A stretch of 64,000 bases of DNA from Oligoflexales bacterium (lineage in GTDB: Bacteria; Bdellovibrionota_B; Oligoflexia; Oligoflexales; RGVZ01): NCBI GenBank assembly GCA_947494335.1, contig CANLUT010000001.1, positions 1,171,649 through 1,235,648 of the forward strand. Reading direction: 5' to 3'. Numbering within the stretch: position 1 is the first letter of the stretch; each line of letters starts with the position of its first letter. Of this stretch, positions 1 through 9,168 are shown piece after piece. The notes beneath the pieces were generated by a model. It made no database searches, had not been told where the DNA came from, and saw only the letters and a program-made list of their open reading frames with translations. A program made the position numbers and the translations under genes.

Positions 1-67
1 GCTCCATTGCACTATCCGAGTCCTGTGTAGGTTTTGCTGCTTTCTTTTCTGTTTCTTCAGATTTCAT
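1..67 (-). CDS. N-terminus of an unidentified protein (partial)
   Basis: The first 22 codons of a minus-strand gene that runs off the left edge. It starts at the ATG at 67-65, preceded on the coding strand by AAAGGAG about seven bases upstream, a good ribosome binding site. The visible peptide begins MKSEETEKKAAKPTQ and is rich in Lys, Glu and Ala, with no signal peptide. Too little is present to identify it. A charged, probably disordered N-terminus is all that can be said. Confidence 0.5.
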   Translation of the reverse strand, partial: MKSEETEKKAAKPTQDSDSAME

Positions 68-136
68 GCTGTTCTCCTTTACTTTAAAATTTGGAGCCAC
101 TCGCCCCTGACATTTACCTGCATTCTTTGTGCCGAA

Positions 137-528
137 ATGTTCGTCTCATCGCTATCCTTTAAATTGATATCAATAGCCTTCCAATTTTTGATCGTTGCTG
201 CTTTCCTTCGTGCAAATAACAATCTGCATCACAATTTGTTCGCGCAAGCCAAGTCGAACAAAGTGCGTCAATTGACACCGGAAGAATTGGTCGACTCATG
301 ATTCGCCTACTGCCAGGCGATGTGGATTCAGCGGAAAACCTCGTATAAATTTTGGAGCATTGCTGCATGGAAAGTGAAAGTAGAATCAGTGATTTGGCTC
401 GATTGCTGCCTGCACGACGTCGTGTAACAGCCCTCCTCATTTTGCACGCCATTAGTTGGCGCATAAATTGCTACGAAGTGGGGCGTAAAATTAGGCGTTT
501 TCCGAAAACAGACGTGAAATATGTTTGA
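137..528 (+). pseudogene. Possible decayed gene, unidentified
   Basis: No intact gene is seen between 68 and 550. On the plus strand an ATG at 137 opens a frame that begins MFVSSLSFKLI and ends ...LTPEELVDS at a stop at 299-301. The neighbouring frame picks up at 298 (MIRLLPGDVDSAENLV), hits TAA, and continues in the same frame to TGA at 526-528 (through MESESRISDLARLLPARRR). The pieces read like protein, so a gene broken by one frameshift and one nonsense change is possible, but no family is recognised. This could equally be chance open frame. Confidence 0.2.
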
Positions 529-550
529 CAATTTGAAGTGAGGATTATCT

Positions 551-1287
551 ATGAAACCGCGCTATCACATAAATCGTTCAGCTCTAGCATCTTCATTATT
601 AACTGTGGCGTTTAGCTTTGTTCCAAATATTGCGTTTTCTGCAGATCCAGGCGGATTGGTTGAGGCCGCCCAACAAAAGGCCTAAGAAATAGTGGGAAAA
701 GATACGTCGCGACTAAAATTTGACAAAGGATCATCAAGCCTTTCATCTGCTGACCAGAGTGAGCTTCGCACGATGTATAATGCCGTTAAAGAGGACGCTC
801 GAATAAGAGAGATTGTCGTAGCGGCATACGCAGACCTTCCGTACCCAAAAGACCAGAAATCAGACCTACCTAACAAGTCGAAGGGCCTAGCCACCAGGTG
901 AGGCGAAGAAATTAAAAAATTCCTCACGGAACTTGGAGCCAAAAATGTTCGTGTTGTAAATATGGCAAAAAAAGCCACATGGTTGGAGCGTACGTTTGAC
1001 ACAAAGGAGGCGCAATTAAAGCAAGGTGCATCCGAGTCCCCTTCGAAAGTCGATCAAGATGACATGTTCTTTGAAAGCCTAGGTAAGCATCTCCAAACAG
1101 AGGGCGGCCCTGGCAATGCTGTTGTTGTCATACGCCATGACTAAAATCTGATTTAACAAAGGTTGTATACGGTCCAGACTTGCTCCTATTGAAACCCAAA
1201 GATCAAGTCTACATCCTAGCTCTTCTAAGAAATTCAAAACTAATTGTTGGCCCAACGACGGACTCTGGCGAAATCCAGAGTCCGTGA
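551..1287 (+). pseudogene. Decayed OmpA-C-like envelope protein
   Basis: An ATG at 551 begins a signal-peptide-like sequence (MKPRYHINRSALASSLL, cleavage expected near AFSA). The frame is interrupted by TAA at 683-685 and TGA at 899-901. It stays in phase through both and reaches TAA at 1142-1144. Protein-like sequence then continues in the next frame (LKSDLTKVVYGPD) to TGA at 1285-1287, so a frameshift lies near 1138. The middle (LSSADQSELRTMYNAVKED, IVVAAYADLPY, RGEEIKKFLTELGA) has the strand-helix pattern of the OmpA C-terminal peptidoglycan-binding domain. Two stops plus one frameshift mark it as a pseudogene. The OmpA assignment is by pattern only. Confidence 0.6.
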
Positions 1288-1301
1288 GCAAGGATCCATT
1301 A

Positions 1302-1808
1302 ATGAAAAAGATTATTTACGTTTTCTTAATTTTAACGAGTGGTTTTGCATATGGTTCGAATTCAGAGAATTCGGATGCCTCGGAACGAGGCCGTCGGATA
1401 GGGATTGGCGTCTCCTTCTCAAGACTAACCGGGGTGTCTCTATATGCAGACACTAGTTACAAAGACTTCGTCCAAGCAGTGATTGGCTTTACTAATGACA
1501 ACAGCTACGCTGCTACAGCTGATTATGCTTTTGGGCATCACTACGCTTTTAGCAGTATTCCAAGTGTTACACCCTATTGGGGTCTAGGAGCTGTTCTATT
1601 GCACGATCAAAGTGATTATTGGTCTAACTACGCACGGGATGCAAGTCCAACATCGACATACTTAGGCGCAAGAATTCCTGTGGGTTTGAACCTGCTCATT
1701 CCCAATACCCCGGTGCAATTTGCGGCAGAAATTGCTCCATCCCTACTTTTTAAACCAGCTATCTATAGTTTTTTACAGGGTTCATTCAGTGTCAGAATCT
1801 TGTTTTAA
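1302..1808 (+). CDS. Small outer-membrane beta-barrel protein
   Basis: The start chosen is ATG 1302, with AGGA at 1291-1294 upstream. An in-frame GTG at 1284 would add six residues ahead of the signal peptide. The 168-residue product opens with a signal peptide (MKKIIYVFLILTSGFAYG). The rest is alternating polar/hydrophobic strands with many aromatic residues and ends in Phe, the usual terminus for BAM-inserted barrels. Its size fits an eight-stranded barrel of the OmpA/OmpW/PagL class, but no catalytic motif was recognised. It starts 14 bases after the decayed OmpA-like gene and may once have been co-transcribed with it. Function unknown. Confidence 0.65.
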   Translation: MKKIIYVFLILTSGFAYGSNSENSDASERGRRIGIGVSFSRLTGVSLYADTSYKDFVQAVIGFTNDNSYAATADYAFGHHYAFSSIPSVTPYWGLGAVLLHDQSDYWSNYARDASPTSTYLGARIPVGLNLLIPNTPVQFAAEIAPSLLFKPAIYSFLQGSFSVRILF

Positions 1809-2026
1809 CGCTTTTTTTATATAGTTTGGAGCTTCTTCTGCTCGGCGCTGTTTCAGCTCGGTTTCCTCGACAGTGGGACATTGGCAGCGACATTCGGCGG
1901 CACTTTTGAATTATCCACTTATCTATCTGTTTCCATTGCTTTTTTTGGATTAATTTGTGCCTTTGTAAAAATGGGCCGATATCTCTTCAGGGGCCCATGA
2001 CTTGAGACAGACGGAGACTGCAAACT

Positions 2027-3442
2027 TTGAAGACAATTAGTGCCAAACAAGCATCGAGGATGCTTCGATATCTTGCTTCCGCGGTCACGTTGATCGTATC
2101 TGGCGGATGCGGCGAAAGATCTTACATGCAGAGCGGGCGACCCAGCTCCATGGTGATAGCTTCCGCCTCAGAAAGTCACAGTAATAATGCAATTACGAAG
2201 GCGAAAGATCAGGATAAATGCGTTCCTCGCCTACCCCAAGAAATTTGTCCCGGAACCACCGTTGATACAGGGGGCTTGTGCGATGCCGCAACAGGAATAA
2301 ACTCCTGTCTGAACGCCGAAAATACGACACTCGCACTACCACCCGGTCGTTATCTTATTAAATCGACAATCAACATTAACTACGACGGCATTACGCTCTC
2401 GACTCGTGGACTTTCAGATGACGTCACGACCTGCCTTAAGAACTCGACTTCAAAGCCATGCGCAGTTCTCCTCGCTGCTGACGAATTTGGCGAACAGGTA
2501 AAGCCTGGTAACTCTTTCGAACGGACAATGCTCCGGATTGGAACGAATAGAAAACCGGTAAATCGCATCACGATCGATCATATCGCGCTGGACGGCGCCA
2601 AGGATGCTCGGCGCAAGAATATAAATATCACCAAGAATTGTGGGTCGAAAGGAGGTGGTCGAAATTTAATGGAAGCTGGCGGCTCAGATAACAAACTACT
2701 TCACTCGGCCTCGGTTAACGCTCTTTGCGGCACGGCAGTCGGTTGGGCAGTTGCCAAGACGGGCAACGGCTCTATTATCAGGAACAACTTCATAGCAAAT
2801 AACGGCATTGGATACCCGGACAACACAATTTGGAGTGACGGACTAACCATCGGAAAAGTTTCCAACTCGACCATCACGGGAAACCTGTTCCAGGATTCCA
2901 CCGATGTCGATGTAGTGATCGGCGGGGCGACCAATACAACCTTTAGTGATAACATAATCTATCATCAGAATTTGAATGCCTTTGCCGGATTTATGCTGAC
3001 CAACTGGAGCCTTCGGAATTCCCCTCAAACGGCGGAATGGGCGGACTTTCGAGGACTGGTAGTGTCGAACAACATTTTTCGCTGCAACCGCCACGTGCAA
3101 ATTTGCGTCCAGATCGGCATCTTTCCTTGGTTTTATCCCGAGACGCACTGGGCAAATTGGAGCACCATGGGGGGTACGTTCCTCAACAACAAGATTTTCA
3201 CGCAAAATCAGGGCATCAATGTCGGCGGTGGCGGAACGATGAATTTTCCAGTGATTTTGGATGGAAATGAAATTTCTAAAACCGGTTCAGGAACCACAGA
3301 AATTGGCGCAGGCAGTAACCGAACATCGCGGCGGGTGGGTAAGCTGAATGTTTTTGGACCTAGGGTGCAAAATTTCATTGAGTACAGAAACGGTCAAGGC
3401 GCGGATGTCGACCAGGCTGATCCTTGGCACTCCATTTTTTGA
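2027..3442 (+). CDS. Lipoprotein with right-handed parallel beta-helix
   Basis: A 471-residue lipoprotein. The start taken is TTG 2027 with GGAG at 2013-2016. The in-frame ATG at 2060 lacks a ribosome binding site but would also give a signal peptide. The lipobox is VSGGC at residue 28. After a low-complexity linker, the body from about residue 95 is beta-helix-like. It starts with the pectate-lyase-type entry LPPGRYLIKSTININ, followed by repeated turns rich in Asn and Gly (GSIIRNNFIANNGIG, NSTITGNLF, NTTFSDNIIYH, VVSNNIF). Such folds occur in polysaccharide lyases, carbohydrate-binding proteins and adhesins. No catalytic residues could be assigned, so surface carbohydrate binding or cleavage is inference. 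Confidence 0.65.
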   Translation: MKTISAKQASRMLRYLASAVTLIVSGGCGERSYMQSGRPSSMVIASASESHSNNAITKAKDQDKCVPRLPQEICPGTTVDTGGLCDAATGINSCLNAENTTLALPPGRYLIKSTININYDGITLSTRGLSDDVTTCLKNSTSKPCAVLLAADEFGEQVKPGNSFERTMLRIGTNRKPVNRITIDHIALDGAKDARRKNINITKNCGSKGGGRNLMEAGGSDNKLLHSASVNALCGTAVGWAVAKTGNGSIIRNNFIANNGIGYPDNTIWSDGLTIGKVSNSTITGNLFQDSTDVDVVIGGATNTTFSDNIIYHQNLNAFAGFMLTNWSLRNSPQTAEWADFRGLVVSNNIFRCNRHVQICVQIGIFPWFYPETHWANWSTMGGTFLNNKIFTQNQGINVGGGGTMNFPVILDGNEISKTGSGTTEIGAGSNRTSRRVGKLNVFGPRVQNFIEYRNGQGADVDQADPWHSIF

Positions 3443-3779
3443 ACGTTTCCCATTAACTGCATTCCAACTCACGACGAGACGTCTGCCATGCTCACATGAA
3501 TTGTGTAAAATACGTTAGATAAACCGTGAGTCACATCTGAGGTTACAGAGGATCTCAACGCCCCTTGAATTCATCTTCTTCTCCACACACGGCCGTCTTA
3601 CCATGGCCAGCAGAAGGAGTGCTTGCTGCGCAGCGATCTGCAGCGGCGATAATCAGTGTGCTAGATCCCGGTCGAATAAATCTCAAGCTTCCAGCACTGT
3701 TTCTGTCCCAAAGCGGAGATACCGTTGTTTCCGCGACAATGTCTCGCTTACTTAACTCAAAACAAAGGGCCCGATTTTA
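3443..3779. other. Intergenic gap, nothing recognised
   Basis: The 337 bases between the beta-helix gene and the convergent lipoprotein gene hold no gene I can support. One plus-strand open frame from 3565 runs into the next gene on the opposite strand, has unnatural composition and lacks a ribosome binding site. No clear terminator hairpin was found. Confidence 0.4.
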
Positions 3780-4628
3780 CTATTTTATTTTCTTAGACTT
3801 ATTTTTCCCATTTTTTGTAGCTTTTTCCGGTTTCTTACCCTCGTCGATGACCTCATTGGAAGAATCATTAGGCTCATTGCTTATGTCTTCTGAAGGTTGA
3901 GAAGCTTTTCTTGTCAATTTCGCGTATTGGCTGTGGTGATTAATCTCACCAACATTAATTCGCACACCAAAAGTTATTTGATCAATAATCGCAGAGGATT
4001 GTCCCCCAAAACTGGAAACCATACTGTATTCTGCGGCAAACCAGCCTAGCATGACACCGAGCGCTCCACCAAACATGGGCGCACTTGTCAATTTGCTATC
4101 ACTTTCTCCAGAATACTTCGACGATACCGTCCGATAAATAAAACGAGGTGTAAAATAAAACGCAGATGTCTCTGCGAAATCATAGGACATATAAAAAGGC
4201 ACTGATGTGTCGATGATAGTGATCTTGGCGGATGATGAAGAACCTTTGCTTCCAAATGACGTGTAATCCAATCCAAGACCAACTGCGGTTCCAAATGGTG
4301 TAGAAGCCCCATTCAGTGCATATTTTGTATCGAGGCCGATCGTACCAGGTATCAAAGCAAATCTGGCACCCGCATCCCACGAATCGCCAAATCCATGCCT
4401 GAAACCTCCTTCAAGAATTGGAATTCGGACCTTCTCAATGGCGGTCTGAATATCACTCTCGTCTGCATCACCACCTTTTTTCGTGAAGCGAACACCCTGC
4501 GAGCCTAGCGCGAAATAGGCAGCAGATTTACCTTTTTTCGTAGTTCTCGCAGTTTGCATCGATGTAAGTGTGGAGCACCCATTGACGCTCAAGACAAATC
4601 CTAAAACACTGATAAAACGAGTTAGCAT
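3780..4628 (-). CDS. Lipoprotein with beta-barrel-like body
   Basis: A 282-residue product starting MLTRFISVLGFVLSVNGCS. This is a lipoprotein signal with Cys18 as the lipid site. The body has amphipathic strands (YFALGSQGVRF, GARFALIPGTIGL, GLGLDYTSFG, FYFTPRFIYRT, ITFGVRINVG), which suggests an outer-membrane barrel or barrel-like periplasmic protein. The C-terminal 60 residues are a charged tail (SEDISNEPNDSSNE, then a Lys-rich end KKPEKATKNGKNKSKK). A barrel with both a lipid anchor and a basic tail is unusual; the tail may sit in the periplasm. A -10-like TACAAT lies about 45 bases upstream of the start. Function unknown. Confidence 0.55.
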   Translation of the reverse strand: MLTRFISVLGFVLSVNGCSTLTSMQTARTTKKGKSAAYFALGSQGVRFTKKGGDADESDIQTAIEKVRIPILEGGFRHGFGDSWDAGARFALIPGTIGLDTKYALNGASTPFGTAVGLGLDYTSFGSKGSSSSAKITIIDTSVPFYMSYDFAETSAFYFTPRFIYRTVSSKYSGESDSKLTSAPMFGGALGVMLGWFAAEYSMVSSFGGQSSAIIDQITFGVRINVGEINHHSQYAKLTRKASQPSEDISNEPNDSSNEVIDEGKKPEKATKNGKNKSKKIK

Positions 4629-5180
4629 GACAGTTGGCTTCCATGGAAAAATGAGATGCTCATATTGTAGCGTATTTGTTTGGACGGCTACAAAGAGACG
4701 GTAAAAATTTTTTGGGTGGCTTCAATTGCACAGCGTGCTTTAATTCTGAAAATAAAAAAATCGTTCGTTGTTTCTGATGATTCAACGTTAATGTTTTTCT
4801 TTTTTTTAGATAAGGATGATAGTTTACTATTCGATACATTTTTAATTAGACCATAATTATAGCGGATTCAGCCATTGGATGCCAGAAACCAGCAACCAGT
4901 AATCATAAAATAAAGATTGTTCAAAAAAAATCGCGGGCAGTTAGCTCAACTTAAAACACCGACTCTCTTAAGGCCGCTGAACGAAGTAAACCACCGGTCT
5001 TTAAAAATAGACCTGATGATCCGCAATTCAAGCGATTCGACCTGCCCAACTTCTTAAGTAAGTAGAACGCGTGTTGCAGACTCAACTTCGAGCTTCCCTG
5101 GCGCAACGAAGCCAAGTCATGCTGACACGCCGTGAAATCAGGTTAATAGCCACGTCCTATCAGGGCATGCGAAGTGGTAA
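4629..5180. other. AT-rich intergenic gap
   Basis: This stretch of 552 bases has no supportable gene. The part next to 4628 must hold the promoter of the minus-strand lipoprotein gene. A short hairpin (GGTCT/AGACC) lies near 4998-5015. At 4935-5047 there is weak tRNA-like similarity (GGGCAG...TAGCTCAAC...CTGCCC), but the span of 113 bases and the poor arms do not make a tRNA. Confidence 0.4.
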
Positions 5181-6113
5181 TCACTGACATGGGATGAATG
5201 GCACCATCGGAGATGATCCTTGTACTGCCGATAGCCCTGTTGCAAATTCACACCAATCGGATTTCGCTTGCATTTTATCACCAGCATGAAATTTTTCTAT
5301 TTTTTTGGCAGTATGTGTGTACTGAATCGTTCGTAGGGATACGTCCTCCTCTGCAAAAGCAGCCTGCATGCCTTCTGAGTGTTTCATACGATCATCGATA
5401 AATATAATGGCATCGAAGTCTTGACCAATTTTGGTGAGAAGTGTTCTGAGCATGATGCCTTTGTGCTGTCCGGCAGTTAGAAAAATCCCGTGTTCGTATG
5501 ACACGTCGGAAGCCTCTTTTAGCTGAAACTTCTCCACATCCGACCGAGTGAGTCCTGAATCTTCAAGATATCTTAAATCATACGGCTTAAATGTGCCGGA
5601 AAAACCATTTTTCGGCCCTGGTGCGTAAGCCGCATATGGGAAGCCATTGCGAGAAAGCTCCCGCTCCGTTGAGTCGTGCATGTTCATGTCGCGGCTAGTG
5701 AGCGCCAACATTTTAACTCCTTGTTTTCCAAATTTTTGAAGGTCCAGAGGAATTCTTGCCTCAACAGGCCTCATATTTGATTGATGGATGATGAGAGATT
5801 GCAGAAACAACAGGTCAGGAACATTGCGAGCGACAGCTCCATCCTTAAAATTACTTTCGGTAATTAGTTTCGACTGCCACAGAAACCAATGTTCACTGCC
5901 AAGGTCACGCGTAGTTTCCATCGTTGTGTTGTCGATATCGAGCGCTAGCAGAACCCGCTTTGCTCCATAAGATTGCACCGCATCTGCGATGATTCCGCTG
6001 ACCTCCTCAAATTCATTGGTCGTGATATGGGGTTCGTTTCTCGCGGCGGCTGGTCGCGGGGTTAAAAGAACGGCGCCAAGGGTCAGGGCTGAAAAAAGGC
6101 GTAGTAAGGTCAT
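5181..6113 (-). CDS. Secreted DUF2608 (HAD-like) protein
   Basis: A 310-residue protein with a signal peptide (MTLLRLFSALTLGAVLLTPRPAAA) and an AGGAG ribosome binding site eight bases before the ATG. Residues 54-65 (VLLALDIDNTTM) give the HAD motif I DxDxT, with Asp59 and Asp61. Motif II is probably LALTSRD near residue 138, and FIDDR near residue 250 fits the acidic motif IV. This matches the DUF2608 family, found in Legionella and other gamma- and deltaproteobacteria as exported HAD-like proteins. A periplasmic phosphatase is plausible, but the substrate is unknown. It is transcribed divergently from the LysR gene at 6272, which may control it. Confidence 0.75.
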   Translation of the reverse strand: MTLLRLFSALTLGAVLLTPRPAAARNEPHITTNEFEEVSGIIADAVQSYGAKRVLLALDIDNTTMETTRDLGSEHWFLWQSKLITESNFKDGAVARNVPDLLFLQSLIIHQSNMRPVEARIPLDLQKFGKQGVKMLALTSRDMNMHDSTERELSRNGFPYAAYAPGPKNGFSGTFKPYDLRYLEDSGLTRSDVEKFQLKEASDVSYEHGIFLTAGQHKGIMLRTLLTKIGQDFDAIIFIDDRMKHSEGMQAAFAEEDVSLRTIQYTHTAKKIEKFHAGDKMQAKSDWCEFATGLSAVQGSSPMVPFIPCQ

Positions 6114-6271
6114 GGCTATCTCCTAGTTAGCTAAAATCATTGATATTTATTGTCGTCTATGTCGCCGTAACTTCGGCTTGAGCTGTTTATATCAAAGACG
6201 CAAAATTTAGAAAAACTTATAAATTTAACTATAATATTAAGATAAACTTAATAGATTGAGGATAGCCTCCA

Positions 6272-7150
6272 ATGATCTCTCTAGTTCACCTGAAATACTT
6301 TCGTGATGCCGCACTGCTAGGTGGAATTGGCCCTGCCGCGAAGCGAAATTTTGTAAGCCCGTCAGCAGTTAGCCAAGCAATCAAAAGTTTAGAATCTTAT
6401 CTCGAGGCCGAGTTACTCGAGCATGCTAAGAATCAATTTTTTTTAACTGCGCAGGGCAAAGTTCTGCTTGAGCACTGCCACTCTGTGTTTGCAGCCGCAG
6501 AGAATATGCAGGATGAAATTAAATCATCCCAAGGATCGACGAAGGGTGATGTGGTCTTTGCAACGCAGCAAAGTATAGCCCACTTCGTTATGCCAGATTT
6601 TATTGCGAGGATGAGTACTGATTACCCAGATATTAAACCAAAAATTGGCCTTGCAACCACTGATATTGTTCATAATTGGGTCATGGACCGTACAATCGAT
6701 TTCGGGATTTCGGTTGATAACTTTGGCGAGCATAATTTAATGGCGATTCCTTTGTATCGTGGGTCTTTTGTATTTATCGAGGGATTGGAACTTCCTAAAA
6801 AACAAAATAAAAACCGTGGCTTCGTTCTTCCGGGTGAAACTACTCGCGAATCCAAAGCATTTAAATCAAACTTTGAAAAGCAATTTAAACAAGCACCCAA
6901 TGTGCTGCTTGAAATCGGGAGCTGGGGTGTCATCAAAAGGCTTGCTGAGACTGGCTTCGGTGTAGGCCTTGTGCCGGACTACTTAGTACGATTTGATCGC
7001 AACAAAACAGTTCGTGAAGTGAAGATGGATCTTCCCCAGGTTACCTATGAAATTAATGCCTATTATTGCCGGAAACGACAAAAACTGACCCGACAAAGTC
7101 AGGTGTTTCTTGAAGAGTTAGAATCGTTTATGGCGCAACTAAAACATTAA
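6272..7150 (+). CDS. LysR-family transcriptional regulator
   Basis: A 292-residue LysR-type regulator. The N-terminal winged helix-turn-helix occupies about residues 4-62 (LKYFRDAALLGGIGPAAKR, then FVSPSAVSQAIKSLE). The substrate-binding domain with a periplasmic-binding-protein fold follows from about residue 90. GDVVFATQQSI opens that domain, as is typical. It is divergent from the DUF2608 gene with a 158-base AT-rich spacer, the usual place for a LysR to act on its neighbour and itself. The inducer is unknown. Confidence 0.85.
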   Translation: MISLVHLKYFRDAALLGGIGPAAKRNFVSPSAVSQAIKSLESYLEAELLEHAKNQFFLTAQGKVLLEHCHSVFAAAENMQDEIKSSQGSTKGDVVFATQQSIAHFVMPDFIARMSTDYPDIKPKIGLATTDIVHNWVMDRTIDFGISVDNFGEHNLMAIPLYRGSFVFIEGLELPKKQNKNRGFVLPGETTRESKAFKSNFEKQFKQAPNVLLEIGSWGVIKRLAETGFGVGLVPDYLVRFDRNKTVREVKMDLPQVTYEINAYYCRKRQKLTRQSQVFLEELESFMAQLKH

Positions 7151-7430
7151 GAAATTTTTCCGTCACCGTGGTTCTGGGTTTCAAGCAAAATAATCTATCA
7201 GGTTTTAAGTTCCTAATCCAAACTTCAGACTCATCAGGCACCTAGCGATGCACAGCATCGCGGCTGTAAACGAACACAAAGTGACAATCGGGAACGGATT
7301 CTTTCATCCCGTTGACGTGTCCGGGCTCATTATTAAAAGCGGGCACTACAAACCATTTGCAGCAGAGACTCTGGCTTGCTCTTGTTTAAACTCAAAGTCG
7401 CTGTGACGAGCTTTCGGTATTAATATCAGA

Positions 7431-8288
7431 TCATCTGGCGAATGATTCTTTTATTACAGCCATCAAATAACGCACCGTCGCCACATTTTTTGACTCACTG
7501 CGAACCACCATGCAAATCTCATCACGATATGTTGGCGCCAGTCTGATCTTCGAAAGGGGCCGCATCGCGCGCTCCGCGACACGCGTTGGAAGAATACCAA
7601 CCCCGCATCCGTGAGCTGTTAAATCTGCGGCAATTTCTAGATTCCCCGTCTCAATGGTCCGATCAGCTCTAATCCCTATTTTTGCAGATTTTTTCAAAAC
7701 CACTTGGGACTGAATTAAGTCTGGATCAATGATGACTGGCAATTCTGACAAATTTCGACCACGTAGCGACTCAGAAACCCACAAGGTAACGTCATCATGT
7801 GCAAGTCGCGTAATTACGAGGTCTGGATGCTTCACTGGATTCACTACAATACCGATATCTACGGTAGACGATATGAGAGACTCAGTAATTCTTCGCGATA
7901 GGTCATGAACAAGCTTGATTTCAAGCCTTGGATGCTCGCGCATGACCTTCGGAAGAAACCCTCCAAGTGAATATAAGGCCACAGATGCATGACAGCCAAT
8001 CACATATCGTCCTTGGATTTCTTGCATGGATGCCAGCGTCTGCGACTTTACCTGACTCCAAGCCTGAAACAACGAATTTGCGTGACTCAGAAGCTGCTTG
8101 CCGGCTTGAGTCAATGCCAGACCACGCTTACTTCGAAAAAAAACCTTAGCACCCACAGACCCCTCAATCCGTTGTATGGCCAATGAAAGTGACGGCTGTG
8201 TAATACCCAATCGCTCCGCAGCCCTTGACATATTGAGAGTCCCGGCAGCTTCGCAGAAATATCTAAGATCATAAGAAGACGGCATCAT
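7431..8288 (-). CDS. LysR-family transcriptional regulator
   Basis: A 285-residue LysR-type regulator with a textbook N-terminal helix-turn-helix (YFCEAAGTLNMSRAAERLG, ITQPSLSLAIQRIE) and a C-terminal effector domain. Two adjacent ATG codons at the 5' end give a one-residue uncertainty. It is divergent from the dioxygenase-like gene at 8407 with about 118 bases between, so that gene is the likely target. The 280 bases between its end and the preceding LysR gene hold a small hairpin (7246-7260) and nothing else recognised. Confidence 0.85.
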   Translation of the reverse strand: MMPSSYDLRYFCEAAGTLNMSRAAERLGITQPSLSLAIQRIEGSVGAKVFFRSKRGLALTQAGKQLLSHANSLFQAWSQVKSQTLASMQEIQGRYVIGCHASVALYSLGGFLPKVMREHPRLEIKLVHDLSRRITESLISSTVDIGIVVNPVKHPDLVITRLAHDDVTLWVSESLRGRNLSELPVIIDPDLIQSQVVLKKSAKIGIRADRTIETGNLEIAADLTAHGCGVGILPTRVAERAMRPLSKIRLAPTYRDEICMVVRSESKNVATVRYLMAVIKESFAR

Positions 8289-8406
8289 AGTTTTTGCCTA
8301 TTACATTAATTATTTTTACCAATTTTTCTTATAGGAGGATTTGGTTCATATTGCAAGAGTCGCTTAACGAGAAATATAGACAACCCAAATCATGATAGGA
8401 GAAATT

Positions 8407-9144
8407 ATGACAAGAACGTTTGACCCAGAGCGTCGCGAAATACTGAAAAAAGCGGGTGTAGCTGGATTTGGAACAATTGCAGCAGGGCTTATGCTCAGTG
8501 GTGCTGCTCGCGCTCTTACGGAAACACTGACCCCACGGCAGCCGGAAGGGCCATTCTATCCAGTCAAAGACCAACTCGATAAAGATGCCGACATGACCCA
8601 AGTGACTGGACATGAGGAGTCAGCAACGGGGCAGAGGGTAAAACTTTCAGGACAAGTGATTGATGTCACGACTGGTGCAGCAGTAGTAGGTGCAATTGTA
8701 GAGTTTTGGCAGGCCTGCGAATCTGGACGGTACAATCATCCTAAGGATCCAAATAACGCGCCTTTGGATCCTCATTTCCAGTATTGGGCACAGGTTAGAA
8801 GCGATCAACAAGGCCGCTTTGGATTACTGACAATTAAGCCCGGAGCTTACCCAGCTGATGGCACATGGATACGTCCACCGCACATTCATATCAAAGTCCA
8901 TAAACCAGGTTACCCCTCCCTCACCACGCAGATTTATTTTGCCGGAGATCTCCTGAATAATTCAGACCTAATTCTTCAAAGGCTGTCGCAAGACCAGCGT
9001 TCGCTGGTGATCGTAGATTTCAAACAAAATCATTTGAGTGATTTCTGGGAAGGCAGCTGGACAATTTTTGTCGCCCCCTTCGTATCCGGTCGTCTCATCA
9101 ACGACATGCAAAGTACTCAGATAACGACACCAGATTTAGATTAA
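8407..9144 (+). CDS. Tat-exported intradiol ring-cleavage dioxygenase-like protein
   Basis: Starts at ATG 8407, with AGGAG directly upstream; the ATG at 8392 precedes the ribosome binding site. The 245-residue product has a twin-arginine signal (ERREILKKAGVAGFG, Arg9-Arg10) followed by a hydrophobic stretch. The body matches the protocatechuate 3,4-dioxygenase/intradiol family. The four non-haem Fe(III) ligands are visible as Tyr109 (GRYNHP), Tyr126 (FQYWAQ), His159 and His161 (RPPHIHIKV). These enzymes open catechol-type rings between the two hydroxyls. An exported form fits extracytoplasmic aromatic oxidation, but the substrate is unknown. A LysR gene is divergent to it, and it is probably co-transcribed with 9169. 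Confidence 0.8.
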   Translation: MTRTFDPERREILKKAGVAGFGTIAAGLMLSGAARALTETLTPRQPEGPFYPVKDQLDKDADMTQVTGHEESATGQRVKLSGQVIDVTTGAAVVGAIVEFWQACESGRYNHPKDPNNAPLDPHFQYWAQVRSDQQGRFGLLTIKPGAYPADGTWIRPPHIHIKVHKPGYPSLTTQIYFAGDLLNNSDLILQRLSQDQRSLVIVDFKQNHLSDFWEGSWTIFVAPFVSGRLINDMQSTQITTPDLD

Positions 9145-9168
9145 CAAAACAACTTACGAGGTAGAATC

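Noticed and set aside
159-531. Two overlapping minus-strand open frames of 101 and 67 codons
   Set aside because: No ribosome binding site, odd composition, and the plus strand reads at least as well as protein; treated as chance.
551-1287. Stop-codon readthrough or selenocysteine at TGA 899
   Set aside because: A second stop (TAA 683) and a frameshift are also present, so simple decay explains it better.
3565-3900. A 111-codon plus-strand frame
   Set aside because: It runs over the end of the well-supported minus-strand lipoprotein gene and has no ribosome binding site or protein-like pattern.
4935-5047. tRNA-like pieces (GGGCAG, TAGCTCAAC, CTCTTAA, CTGCCC)
   Set aside because: The span is 113 bases, the arms do not pair well and the T-arm is poor; no tRNA is called.
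7246-7260. Small hairpin CGATGC/GCATCG
   Set aside because: Six pairs and no T-run; too small to call a terminator between the two LysR genes.
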